DNA of 64,000 nt from Rhyzopertha dominica (lineage: Eukaryota > Arthropoda > Insecta > Coleoptera > Bostrichidae): the NCBI GenBank assembly GCA_025024175.1, contig QCXZ01000137.1:72664680-72728679 (forward strand). The letters are read 5' to 3'. The notes under the pieces were generated by a model. The model did no database searches. It saw nothing but the letters and a program-made list of their open reading frames with translations, and had not been told where the DNA came from. Positions 1 through 10,040 of this stretch are shown piece by piece (the stretch's first letter is position 1; each line of letters opens with the position of its first letter). A program made the position numbers and the translations under genes.

Positions 1-240
1 AGTGTCATTCTTATAAGGTCAGTAACGTTCCTTATGGTATAGTGTAAGAAATAAGAGGGATTGAACCAGTTACTTCTTGTTGCAAGGTGGGAGTGATAGA
101 TAAGGAGGATCGTCTTAGGTAGCGTAACTTTGTTTATCTTTATTGTTGTCGTGGTTAATAAGGATAGTTTTAGGATTTTGCAATTCTCAAATGTTACTAA
201 GCAATTGACTATTAATGAGATTTGGGATTGATGGTGGTTG

Positions 241-1066
241 GACTGATCATGAAGTTAAGATAGTATGAGTTTTCTACAACGCGAGTATTTTAATTGGAAA
301 AACAATCATTTGTGGGACTTCGAAAATCCACATGCTCTAAAGGAACGACATTTTTAGCATAAATTCAAGGTAAATGTGTGGTGTGATATCTGTTTTTTTT
401 TATTGGTCCTTTTGAACTTCCTCCTAATCTATTTAAACTTCCTTGAACAAAATTTAAACACATTACTAGAAGACGTGGCACCGCCACATTTTTTTTTGCC
501 ATACCGGAATGAATATTTTCCTCACCGGTGGATTGGGCGTGGCACTGAATTTGTTTGCCCGCCTAGAAGTCCAGATTTCAACCCTCTAGACTTCTCAATA
601 TGGTCACAAATGAAGGACATGGTTTACAAAGAAACAGTTAAATCCATCGAAGAATTACGACAGAAAATTCAAGAAGCTACTAATATTATTTAAAATAATC
701 GACAAATGTTATTAAATATTCAAATATCTTTAAGGATACGCCTCTCAAAGTGTATTGAAGTGGAAGGCATTTACTTTGAAATTTTCTTTTATTACTGTTA
801 CTGATTGTTATTTGTTGCTTTTACTGTTGTTCCCCGCATTGTAGTAATTTACAAGAATCAATTCATTTTACAAAAAACAAAATTCATTAAATGTTTAAAA
901 TGCAAATAACTCAAAAACTGATAGAGTTACATGAAATAAACAAGAGTGCGTTTTTTATTGAAAATGGAACTGCCTTTTAGAGTTTCTAGTCGTTTTAGCC
1001 TTAATTCTCTAGGCAAAAAAAGTATGTTGTAATTTACTTAAGTAACAGGGTGTAACTAACGCCCTG
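241..1066 (+). pseudogene. Tc/mariner-superfamily transposase pseudogene, copy 1
   Basis: Decayed DDE/D transposase of the IS630-Tc1-mariner superfamily. One frame reads from about 253 to 693. It carries the conserved NNHLWDFENPHA block, then KFKVNVWCDI, then FPHRWIGRG and the catalytic-block motif CPPRSPDFNPLDFSIW, ending in a typical C-terminus (EELRQKIQEA). An in-frame TAG at 355-357 breaks it. The middle is deleted, because LLEDVAPPHF directly joins two blocks that family members separate by about 30 residues including the second catalytic Asp. The N-terminal DNA-binding part is not seen. Downstream A/T-rich sequence ends in a CAGGGTG/CGCCCTG palindrome at about 1046-1066 followed by TA, consistent with a 3' terminal inverted repeat and a TA target. 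The same family recurs at 26.8, 48.7-49.7 and 59.2 kb. Family identity is fairly sure; the ends are not. Confidence 0.75.
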
Positions 1067-1085
1067 TATACATAGTGTTAAATTT

Positions 1086-1559
1086 AGCATTAAATTCGTA
1101 CTTCTCTTGCCAAAAAACATAAAGTTGCCAATTTTCCAGACGATACTGCTTAAAATGGTTTACAATTTACCAGCAACCATTCATGCGAAAGTTTATCGGT
1201 AGTAATTTTTTTCTGTATGCGATAGTTTTTCTAAGGATGTAGAACTCCAAGGTTTTATAACTACCGTAGATAACAATGGTTATAAAGAAAATGAAATTTT
1301 TTCGTTATCAAAATGCCTCTGCCACACCTAGTACTACCACTACCAATAACAAGTAAATGAACCTGTCTCTCTAGCCTGTATTGATAAGGTACTTCAACAG
1401 AGAATCAAAACACAATATTTTTACCAATAAACCTATTTTATATTTTATTTCCTTGTGATTGGGGCATTTGGTCCATTATTGTACTAAATCTACATTGGAA
1501 ACCTTATTTGTTATATTGATAACTATAAAGTTCTAAATAAAAACTGAATACTGTATTTT
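1086..1559. other. No feature recognised
   Basis: About 470 bases of A/T-rich sequence between a transposase relic and a retrotransposon relic. No coding similarity, RNA gene or clear repeat was seen. Confidence 0.4.
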
Positions 1560-2265
1560 TTCTTAAGTCAGAAGAGAATCTGAGATCAAACCCCAGAAAT
1601 CTCTGGCAATATGTTGGGCTTAAAAGAAATGACGGAGGAGTGCCTGCTGAACTATCTTATCGTGGAAGCATGTTGGAGAGCACTACAGACATTGTAAACT
1701 GATACGTGGAACACTTTGCGTCCGTGTTTGTTACTGACATTGCGAATGATTCCTACGAGATTGCGTATGGTATGTGTACGATCTTGCACAACTGTACTGG
1801 AACTGATAAGGACATCGTTGGTGCGCCAAGGAAAATTGAAGGCAAATTTCACCATTGGTCGCGACAATATCCCCGCATTCCCTTTAGAGATTGTGTTTAT
1901 GTTATCCTTTACAACACATGTTTAACTTGATCATTTCTACTGCAAGCTTTCCTAACATATGGGAAATGTCTAAATTCATACAGATATTTAAACCTGGTGA
2001 AAAGAATTGTGCAGAAAACTACAGTCCAATGGCTAATAATCCTAATTTTTTAAAGTTATTAGAATCTATACAATCATGTGTCAAGTATCATTGATAACAG
2101 CCAGTATGGCTTTGTGCGCGGTAAATCTGTCAGTACTATTAATATGTGCGAATTTATACATTACGTTTCCAAGCTCTTGATCTTAACAGCCATGTTATCG
2201 TTGTTTACACTGAATTGTCTAAGGCATTCGACACCGTAAACCACCGCATACTTCTGCATAAGTTG
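1560..2265 (+). pseudogene. Non-LTR retrotransposon A, 5' part (linker and RT start)
   Basis: Pseudogene of a non-LTR (LINE-type) polyprotein; the best match in style is the Jockey/CR1 group. Across several frames it shows the endonuclease-RT linker (NPRNLWQYVGLKRNDGGVP, about 1595-1645) and IVN.YVEHFASVFV (about 1690-1735). RT blocks follow: KPGEKNCAENYSPMA (about 1990-2035), NSQYGFVRGKS (about 2095-2130) and ELSKAFDTVNHRILLHKL (about 2215-2265). Several frameshifts and stops interrupt it, and the endonuclease is missing. The reading stops abruptly in the codons for HKL at the BEL target duplication. It resumes with RAVGLCDNLVELF after the BEL element at 6706, so both halves were one gene before that insertion. 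Confidence 0.85.
2261..2265. repeat. Left target-site duplication of the BEL element (AGTTG)
   Basis: AGTTG at 2261-2265 is repeated exactly at 6706-6710, right after the other LTR. Five bases is the usual duplication length for BEL/Pao integrases. The sequence is part of the interrupted RT codons of element A. Confidence 0.95.
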
Positions 2266-2706
2266 TGTTTCGCGGCACACGTGAAATTTAGATTAATTAA
2301 CACCCTTCGACGGTGTACCGCGTGATTTTCTCATAAATTAAACACTTTCGGACTTACTAACCATATATTCACTAATTCTTACAATACTTCTTAACTAAGT
2401 CTATTTCAACATACAACGTCTTACATTCCCGCGTTACTTTACAATACTGATTCATTCGTTCTGTACCTAAGTATTTATACTAGCCTATCCCCAACCCCTA
2501 GAAAGAATCCCGTTACACGGTACAAAAGGGACGGGACTTGGAAATTCCCAATGTAAAATTATGATAATAACTGTCGCCCACCCCTTTGTGGTTTACAGAT
2601 AACGGGCAATAAAATATTATTGCGGCTTACTGGAAAGAATCGTTTACCTACTACCTCAATTTGGAATTTCCAACTATAACCCGGAGGGTATTGCAAACTA
2701 AAAACA
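2266..2706 (-). repeat. BEL 3' LTR (left copy)
   Basis: 441-bp LTR with TG/CA ends. It aligns along its whole length with 6259-6705; it lacks a 2-bp (TA) and a 4-bp (GCCT) segment present there and differs at two bases. Relative to the minus-strand element it is the 3' LTR. Confidence 0.96.
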
Positions 2707-2717
2707 CTCCCCGCCTT
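2707..2717 (-). promoter_or_regulatory. Polypurine tract of the BEL element
   Basis: The minus strand reads AAGGCGGGGAG directly before the 3' LTR. This purine run is at the expected plus-strand priming position and borders the LTR without a gap. Confidence 0.7.
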
Positions 2718-2838
2718 GAAAGCTCTGACTTTCAAAACCATACATTAACTTGTACTTATTGTCTTCATAGGTTATAGCCTAAATATTGCTTATTTACTGT
2801 CTTGTAACACTAACACATGACAGTCCACTTGCACTTTT

Positions 2839-5800
2839 TCACTCACTGCGCACTTCATGGATATGAAGAGGACACAATCTGGTAGTAGCTCGCTGAATGA
2901 CTCCTTGGGACGTTCGTACGGCTGCAGACCTGATGATTCCGTCGTTACCAGGATGTACCTCGATGATGCGCCCTCGTTTCCACAGTAGCGGTGGTTGGTT
3001 ATCGTCCCATACAAGGACAAGTTGACCTACGCTCGGCTGGAGGCCGCTGCATGACTTCCACTTGTTTCTGGATTGCAGGTTGTTGAGATATTCTGTATGC
3101 CAGCGTCTCCAAAAATGCTGGCGAAGACGCTCCACCAATTGCCACCGAGAGAGTCTATTCAGCGGCAGCTCAGCTAGATTAGGTTCTGGCAGTGAAGTCA
3201 AACTTTCCCCAATTAAAAAATGCCCAGGAGTAAGACACGTAAGATCATTTGGATCGTCTGAAAGCGGACACAATGGCCGCGAATTCAAGATCGCCTCGAT
3301 TTGAACTAACAAGGTATATGGTTCTTCGAAATATAGCACTGAGTTTCCAGCGATTCGCTTGAGGTGAAATTTGAAGGATTTAACTGCCGCTTCCCACAGT
3401 CCACCCATATGAGGGCTGTTTGGTGTTATAAAATGCCAAATGATTCCGTCTTCAGCAAAAGTCTGAGTCAATACGTCTTTGTGGTTTTCACTGAGGAACT
3501 GTTGATATAAAGGATTCAAACTAGAACGCTTTAAATTTTCGCCTCTCTTCAACTGCTCAATTTCTTTGGAAAAGCATTCCTGTTGTACTGCTTTGACAGC
3601 AATTTTAAGGGCTTCTCGCATTTCATTGTCAGCACGTAATGGCGGTTTTTCATTGTACCATTCCATCGATGGTTGCTGCAACCATGGTGGGCCGTTCCAC
3701 CACAGATCTGCCTGTATAATATCTGCTGTTAGAACATACTTGTGTGTTCTAAAACGAAGAACAATCGAAAACACATCGTCCTGGATCAATGGACATACCA
3801 TCCAAGTGTCGTTAAGAGATAAGCCGTTCGCAGATTTCGATGATGCGTCAAACACCACACGTACCTTTGTTGTTATACTATTCTCCTTGATAACAGCATG
3901 ATGAGGCAGATAGAACCCTGGCACGTCTATCTGGCAGTCGTCTATTAATTTCATATGCCCTAACTCAATGTACTCGCGCATGAATTGAGTATATTCCTGT
4001 TTAAGAGATATTTGCCTGTTAACTTTCCGCTCAAGGGAGTACAGGCGTTTCAGCGCTATACTTCGGCTGTCACCAAAATCAGGAGTTTCTGCGTGTTTAA
4101 ATTGTAGCCTTACAATAAAACGACCTTGTTCGTTGTGTTCAAAAGTGTGTCGAAAATGATCTTCACAACTTTGTTCTTCGGGAGCGAGGTGTTGCCGTTG
4201 AGTTGGCTCTTCTATCGACCAGAACCGTTCGAGATATTTGTCAACCCCGTCTGAGTTTATTGCGAGATTACACATAGTTTTGGAATGCTTATTTGTAATT
4301 GGTACCTTTCCTGCCAAGATCCAACCAAAATGAGTTTTCTGAAGGAGTGGATGATGATGATTTGATTTAATCTGTCCAATACATAATATATTCCAGAATA
4401 GATCGGCTCCGATAAGAATATCAATACTGTCAGATCGATAGAAAGTTGGATCAGCCAATTTGATGTTTTTAGGCAGCTGAACTGAGCTAGGATTAAATGA
4501 AATTATGGGTAAATTTTCTGTGATTTTATTCAGAACAAAGCAGTCCCATTTCGCCTTGAAAGAATTATATTTTGAAGATATAACAACAGCAACTAAGTTA
4601 GAGGAACTTGAACTTGCCTGGCCTACACCAACAATATAAAGATTCCTCTGAATTATAGGCAATTTCAGTTTATCTGCGAAAGCTGCCGAAATGAAATTAG
4701 ACTGTGATCCTGAATCCAAAAGAACCCTAGCAACATGAACTGTACCATCAGCACCTTCAACATTTACTAACGCAGTCGATAAAAGCACTTCTTCGGTGAA
4801 AGTCTTGTTTAAAGAATGATTGGAAGTGACAATATCTAGATTAGATATATTCGATGAATTGGAGGTGGATGCCTGTTCAGAATTATTTATGGCGTTATCC
4901 AAATGCAACAATGAATGATGTTTTTTGTTACAGCAACGACATTTACCTACGAAACACTTATAAGCCGTATGATTTGGCTTAAAACAATTAACGCACAATT
5001 TGCGATCCTGCACCTCACGCCACCTTTGCTCTACAGGTAGATTAATAAATCGATCACATTGCTTTAAGTTGTGTGCTTGATTGCATAAGATACAAGTCGG
5101 CGTCTTCGCAGCCGCGCTGGTAGCCGTTATATTCTTTCGATTTTGATGTTGAACTCGATTATAACTTTCGGGGCTCCTTTTATCATTTACAGATTCCAGT
5201 GTTTGGCATTTGTGCTCCAAAAAATCAAGCATATCACTTAGTTTGGGATGTTCTTTCGACAATTTGTTTTCCCACTCCTTGCACGTAATTTGATCAAATT
5301 TAGTAGTGATCAAGTAAATTATGAGATCATCCCAAAAATCTGTTGGACGTTTAAGTGCTGCAAGAGCTTGTAAATGTTTTCGCGTGTCGTCTACAATTCT
5401 TCTCAATGTAGTAAATGACTCTTTTGCGGACGATGGCATATCAAAGAGTGCACGAATATGACTTTTTGCAATAATTCTTTGATTATCGTAGCGAGCCTTC
5501 AACAAATTCCATGCGACGTTATAGTTTTCTGCGGAAGTTTCGAGCAAATCTAAGACACATTTTGCTTCACCTTGTAGAGCAGATTTTAAATAATGGAACT
5601 TTTGTATGTTCGTTATATCTGTGTTGGCATCAATAAGGTTTTGAAATGTGTCAAAAAATGGAAACCACTGATCATATGCTCCGCTAAAACTTGGGAGGTC
5701 GATACGAGGAAGTCGTATTCGTGAATGGAGAGATTCCTGTCGTGATTGTTGATCAAAAGTTTTATTCGCCGCTATTATATCCTTTGCAGCTGCAATGCTA

Positions 5801-6054
5801 TTAAAATACAGCGTTTCAAAGGCTTCTCTGTTATTGGATTCTTGGCCTGTATCTTCTATGAAATTCTCTATTTGATCTTGAATTTCATCGAATTTATCCC
5901 ACAACGGCAAGATTTTAGATAAGCGTTCTTCTACATTTCTTATGCTAATCTTTTCTTTACCTTCAAGCGAATCAACGTGCTTTTGAAAACGATCTACTGC
6001 ATCTAAGTATTTATCACGTTTGCTTATGAGGGTTTTTAACTCCGGTGCGGGCAT
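2839..6054 (-). CDS. BEL/Pao Gag-protease-truncated Pol polyprotein (1071 aa)
   Basis: One uninterrupted frame. Residues 1-290 are BEL-type Gag (RLPRIDLPSFSG near 114, QKFHYLKSALQGEA near 151; DUF1759-like). Residues 321-385 hold zinc-knuckle Cys/His motifs (CILCNQAHNLKQC, CVNCFKPNHTAYKC). The retropepsin active site LLDSGSQ is near 445-451, followed by a DUF1758-like part and only the RT fingers (VRVVFDASSKSANGLSLND) up to VLTAD near residue 777. There the frame jumps to QADLWWNGPPWL, which normally follows RNase H. A second jump near residue 850 joins SLNPLYQQ to LSENHKD, within integrase. The YxDD palm, RNase H and the first two integrase acidic residues are gone; the third region (PNSPHMGGLWEAAVKS) and the C-terminal DUF5641-like part (WRRWHTEYL, VGQLVLVWDD) remain. 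Both deletions keep the frame. The ATG at 6054 gives the usual BEL Gag start. Confidence 0.93.
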   Translation of the reverse strand: MPAPELKTLISKRDKYLDAVDRFQKHVDSLEGKEKISIRNVEERLSKILPLWDKFDEIQDQIENFIEDTGQESNNREAFETLYFNSIAAAKDIIAANKTFDQQSRQESLHSRIRLPRIDLPSFSGAYDQWFPFFDTFQNLIDANTDITNIQKFHYLKSALQGEAKCVLDLLETSAENYNVAWNLLKARYDNQRIIAKSHIRALFDMPSSAKESFTTLRRIVDDTRKHLQALAALKRPTDFWDDLIIYLITTKFDQITCKEWENKLSKEHPKLSDMLDFLEHKCQTLESVNDKRSPESYNRVQHQNRKNITATSAAAKTPTCILCNQAHNLKQCDRFINLPVEQRWREVQDRKLCVNCFKPNHTAYKCFVGKCRCCNKKHHSLLHLDNAINNSEQASTSNSSNISNLDIVTSNHSLNKTFTEEVLLSTALVNVEGADGTVHVARVLLDSGSQSNFISAAFADKLKLPIIQRNLYIVGVGQASSSSSNLVAVVISSKYNSFKAKWDCFVLNKITENLPIISFNPSSVQLPKNIKLADPTFYRSDSIDILIGADLFWNILCIGQIKSNHHHPLLQKTHFGWILAGKVPITNKHSKTMCNLAINSDGVDKYLERFWSIEEPTQRQHLAPEEQSCEDHFRHTFEHNEQGRFIVRLQFKHAETPDFGDSRSIALKRLYSLERKVNRQISLKQEYTQFMREYIELGHMKLIDDCQIDVPGFYLPHHAVIKENSITTKVRVVFDASSKSANGLSLNDTWMVCPLIQDDVFSIVLRFRTHKYVLTADIIQADLWWNGPPWLQQPSMEWYNEKPPLRADNEMREALKIAVKAVQQECFSKEIEQLKRGENLKRSSLNPLYQQFLSENHKDVLTQTFAEDGIIWHFITPNSPHMGGLWEAAVKSFKFHLKRIAGNSVLYFEEPYTLLVQIEAILNSRPLCPLSDDPNDLTCLTPGHFLIGESLTSLPEPNLAELPLNRLSRWQLVERLRQHFWRRWHTEYLNNLQSRNKWKSCSGLQPSVGQLVLVWDDNQPPLLWKRGRIIEVHPGNDGIIRSAAVRTSQGVIQRATTRLCPLHIHEVRSE

Positions 6055-6241
6055 TTCGGCGCAATATTAATTATTAATGGGGAAAGTAAATAGACTCACC
6101 AATATGCTGCCTTGCTGAGCATCAAAGAAGGTAGTTGTATAGTGAAGTTTTTCTGGAGGTCTTCTAATGTTCCGGCCGTCGAAAACGTTGTTTTCCAGAA
6201 GTTTGCGGATGAAGAGCTTCTTCCAGGACTTGCTAGTAAGA

Positions 6242-6258
6242 TCCGGCTCGAAGGACCA
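6242..6258 (-). promoter_or_regulatory. tRNA-Tyr primer binding site of the BEL element
   Basis: The plus strand reads TCCGGCTCGAAGGACCA immediately before the LTR. This equals the 3' end of eukaryotic tRNA-Tyr (acceptor strand TCGAAGG, discriminator A, then CCA), so the minus-strand genomic RNA is complementary to 17 nt of that tRNA. The encoded CCA shows it is a primer site and not a tRNA gene. The tRNA assignment is from known insect tRNA-Tyr sequence and could be confirmed by a tRNA search. Confidence 0.9.
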
Positions 6259-6705
6259 TGTTTCGCGGCACACGTGAAATTTAGATTAATTAACACCCTT
6301 CGACGGTGTACCGCGTGATTTTCTCATAAATTAAACACTTTCGGACTTACTAACCATATATTCACTAATTCTTACAATACTTCTTAACTAAGTCTATTTC
6401 AACATACAACGTCTTACATTCCCGCGTTACTTTACAATACTGATTCATTCGTTCTGTACCTAAGTATTTATACTAGCCTACCCCCAACCCCTAGAAAGAA
6501 TCCCGTTACACGGTACAAAAGGGACGGGTCTTGGAAATTCCCAATGTATAAAATTATGATAATAACTGTCGCCCACCCCTTTGTGGTTTACAGATAACGG
6601 GCAATAAAATATTATTGCGGCTTACTGGAAAGGCCTAATCGTTTACCTACTACCTCAATTTGGAATTTCCAACTATAACCCGGAGGGTATTGCAAACTAA
6701 AAACA
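6259..6705 (-). repeat. BEL 5' LTR (right copy)
   Basis: 447-bp LTR with TG/CA ends, about 99% identical to 2266-2706. For the minus-strand element this is the 5' LTR, so transcription should start within it and run leftward. Confidence 0.96.
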
Positions 6706-8030
6706 AGTTGCGCGCCGTGGGTCTTTGTGATAATCTGGTAGAATTATTTCGTCGATGTTAGAAAATAGGGCACTGTTATGTTGAGTATAATAATGTAATT
6801 CTCTTACGGTTATTACAACCCTGCAATAAAATTTATTTTTCATCTCGAACAGCAGGCTATCTCCCATAAGTTGCCGCAAATAATCCTATTACCATAAATT
6901 TAGGTCCGATTTTCGGAGGATGGCATTGAAAATTCCCAACATTACAAAGATAGAGTTTGATTTATGAAGGGTAGCGTGCCGTTCAAACTGTGCATGTAAA
7001 TGAAAGGTAAATAGTATTGCAGGGCTGTAAAAATGATAGAAGAATTGCACTACTATAGCAAGGTTATCGTTCAAATACGTATGCTGCTTGTAGTGGTCTA
7101 ACTCAAGGCTCTAATCTAGGGCCTACACTTTTAAGTTATTTTAATGATGCTTTGTTTTTATTTAGTGGCTTAGCATATGTATATACTGCCGATCTGAAGA
7201 TTGTCAAACGCATTACCTCCATCGGTGTTTGTTACGCACTGCAGTAAGATTTAGATAAGTTTTGATGTTGGTGTGTTAAAAACAAATTAATATTGATAAA
7301 TATAATTCCATCATCTTCAGTAGTAAGAGGAATAATTTTGTATAAATGGGACAATGGTTGACAAAGTCATGCAAATTAAGGATTTGGGTATTATTATGGA
7401 TAGCAAGGCACCATTACAGTACATATAAACACACTCCACCAAAACGGCGGGTTCTATTTTTAGAAATACTAGAGAATTTAATAACACGAATGCCATTTTG
7501 GCTCTATATTTGTCTTTAGTAAGATCAAAGCTGTAGTATTGTTCACCGGTATGCAATTCATTCTATGACTATCATATTATAATGATTGAGCGTATTCGGC
7601 GCAGGGTTTGTAGATATGTTTATTACACAAGATTTCGACAGTATCACAACTATTACTGTCAGAATTTAATCTAGAAACTTTGAGTACCTGAAGAACCTTG
7701 TATTCTTCAGCATTATTGTTTAAACTTGTTCATGGACAAATCGCGTCCAGGTTACTACATGACATATGCATTCATGTTCAAAGCCTGTATTCCAGCAATT
7801 CAATCACTTTTAGTACTAATTATGCTAGAACTACTCATTTCTACAATTCACCTTTAAATAGTGCAATCAGAACATACAACTTTATATTTCCTCTTTGGTT
7901 GATATTTTCCGATATGTTGGTAATGTTAAGTTATTTATTAAAATATGTGCTACAGCTATTCGTGAGCTCTTGTAGTTTGCATAGGGCACTTTTAAACTTG
8001 TATAATGTCGCATTGTATACATGATGTGTT
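6706..8030 (+). pseudogene. Non-LTR retrotransposon A, 3' part (RT end and C-terminus)
   Basis: Continuation of the RT pseudogene cut by the BEL element. The first codons complete the interrupted block, HKL|RAVGLCDNLVELF. Later blocks, in shifting frames, are SGLTQGSNLGPTLLSYFNDALFLFSGLAYVYTADLKIVKRI (about 7090-7215, with the YADD catalytic box decayed to YTAD), and a C-terminal region with a YNSPLNSAIRTYN-like end (about 7845-7885) and IKICATAIREL. Many stops and indels are present, and sequence around 6870-7075 does not match RT and may be inserted. No 3' tail is evident. The first five bases (6706-6710, AGTTG) are the right-hand target duplication of the BEL. Confidence 0.8.
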
Positions 8031-8315
8031 GTTCTCATCGTTTGTATACGCGTCTTTTATATCTTACTTTCTTTTCTTATGCCATTTACGCTATACTTAC
8101 ATGTTCTTTTTCTTTTCTGCACCCACTTAGATTATATGTATATATAGTGTTTATGATTAGATCCTTATCTTCTACTAATACCGAGGACCAAAGTATAAAA
8201 TGTGACAATCGGTATAGGCATCACCTTCGAACAGTAGAGTCTACAAGTTACTTGCAATGATTGTTTCTAAATATTTAAGAAAAACAGATTCATCATGTGA
8301 CATCATTTGGATATA

Positions 8316-8434
8316 CAGGGTGGGACCCCTACAATATGCAGCATATAAAACTGAATCCTTTTATATAAAAAAGTTTTTCGTATTTTCAATAGTTGCGGAG
8401 TTATGGAAGAAATACGTTCACTTGACCCACCCTG
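8316..8434. mobile_element. 119-bp MITE with CAGGGTGGG terminal inverted repeats
   Basis: CAGGGTGGGACC at the left is matched by the inverted copy GACCCACCCTG at the right, both flanked by TA (8314-8315 and 8435-8436), as expected for a Tc1/mariner-type TA insertion. The interior is A/T-rich without transposase. Similar CAGGGTG-type ends occur next to the transposase relics at 1.05 and 49.67 kb, so it may be a deletion derivative of that group; this link is inference. Confidence 0.7.
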
Positions 8435-8459
8435 TATAGCTGTCCTTAACTTCTGCATT

Positions 8460-10040
8460 ATATTGATTGTGTTACGTGTATGCTCTCACTTAGCTACGCA
8501 ACTTGAATACATCTGATACGTAGGTGCTTGTCATTTTCATAAGTCCCAGGAAATATTTACCCGAATACTTTCCTTTGATGTTACTGGTCGTTCTGCTTTG
8601 AATATAAAGGAAAGAGGCTTTATTTAATCTTATAAAAGATTGAAGAAGCAATCATTTTTTGTCGGACTAGCCATCAGCCGCACATGTCTTCCCGCTTCCA
8701 CTTCCTCTAGTAAATTCTGAGAATATATCTTTAACCTGCATATTCTCGACCATTTAGCTTCATTCAACCTTAAGAAGTAAAATCCATAAAAAACGGCCTA
8801 CATCTACTCTTACACAAAAATAGACGGCAGTAGTTACTTATCTACACCCAATAATTTAAAAAAGCAGAAAACCGAAATCAAAATAAACTTACTTTTAAAA
8901 AAATTGACAGTATATGAACTATATTTCAATATATTATCAAAATGCGCTTATAGTAAAGAAAGTAATTGTTACTTCGATTTGTTTTCAAATATGCTACAAA
9001 CATTAGGCATTATTGAAAATTCTTATTTCTCCTGTTTTACATCTACATAACTATACGATCTCAATCACTTTATAGGGTTTGCTATATTTTATTGTTAAGA
9101 AGTGCAAACATCAAAATAAGGAAAAATCTAAGATTAATGAAGAAGTCAACGCCGCTCTCGTTGCATCATTTATAGAAACCCTGTATATACTGCTATAACT
9201 TTTAGTAAAGATTAGTTTTAGGCATAATTATTAAAATCGTGGCTAATTTGTAATTGCTAATGGACTTTTAAAAAACTCCTAAAACTCATTACCTTGTTTC
9301 GCGTACCTTTACAAAAGTATAACTGAATTCATATCTAAGTGTGAGTCGACCTTCCTTGTTATTCGCCCAAATCACGCCGTTAATTACTATAAACGAGCAA
9401 GCACTTTACTTTTCTCTCCATCAGCGAGATGATATTTGCACATACAGTCTTTGGATCAATGTTGTTTTAGAAAAGGGGGTAGACGAGAACCGAAACGTAA
9501 CTGCTATTCGGCCTTTGAACGCTGATTTAGTTTGAGTTTCTGCTTGATTGCAGTCCTCGCTTTTGCTCTGCCAGCGAACACATCAATACATCTTCCAGCA
9601 CTTAAATCACGTCAGGAGGCACCGAATACGTTTACAAAACATTGGACATAAATCAGCTCGGGTAAAGGCAAATTTCGTACGGAAATTGAGAAATGTTGCA
9701 TTTCGAATGGATTTGTTACGTGTACCTCAATTTTGTAACAATAATCTTAAGTAATAGTGGTTGAACCAAAAAAGAGAGTTCAAAAATGCTGAGGCCCCTA
9801 ACAGAACAACAATGGTCTGAAGCAACTAACTATGTATAAGAAAGATTTCTGAGAATTCTATGGGATGTGCCGTATTTCCTTATTAATCTTAAAGCATTAT
9901 GCAATGATTATTTTTGTTGCGGAATTTTTCGGTACAATTTACCAGGAACGTTTTAATCTGATGCAACCCAAAGAATATGTTAGATGTCTAGAGAAAAACA
10001 TCGAAAGCTTGCATATTTATCGTAGGTGACGTCTCTTTGG
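8460..10040. other. No feature recognised
   Basis: About 1.6 kb of A/T-rich sequence. Two adjoining small open frames at 9341-9754 show no family that could be recognised and no splice context. Confidence 0.35.

Larger units (their letters stand above)
2266..6705 (-). mobile_element. BEL/Pao LTR retrotransposon, internally deleted, nested in element A
   Basis: A 4440-bp element bounded by LTRs of 441 and 447 bp, each starting TG and ending CA and flanked by the 5-bp duplication AGTTG. In minus orientation its order is 5' LTR (6705-6259), tRNA-Tyr primer site, one open Gag-protease-ΔRT-ΔintegraseC frame, polypurine tract and 3' LTR (2706-2266). The LTRs differ by two substitutions and two small indels (2 and 4 bp), so insertion was recent. 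Complete BEL/Pao elements are usually longer, because RT, RNase H and integrase are intact. This copy lacks most of them and would depend on enzymes supplied by relatives. It sits inside the RT frame of non-LTR element A, which dates it as younger than A. Confidence 0.97.

Noticed and set aside
6242..6258. Possible tRNA-Tyr gene 3' end
   Set aside because: The CCA is encoded and the sequence abuts an LTR start; no tRNA body lies upstream. It is a primer binding site, as is the identical one at 36993.
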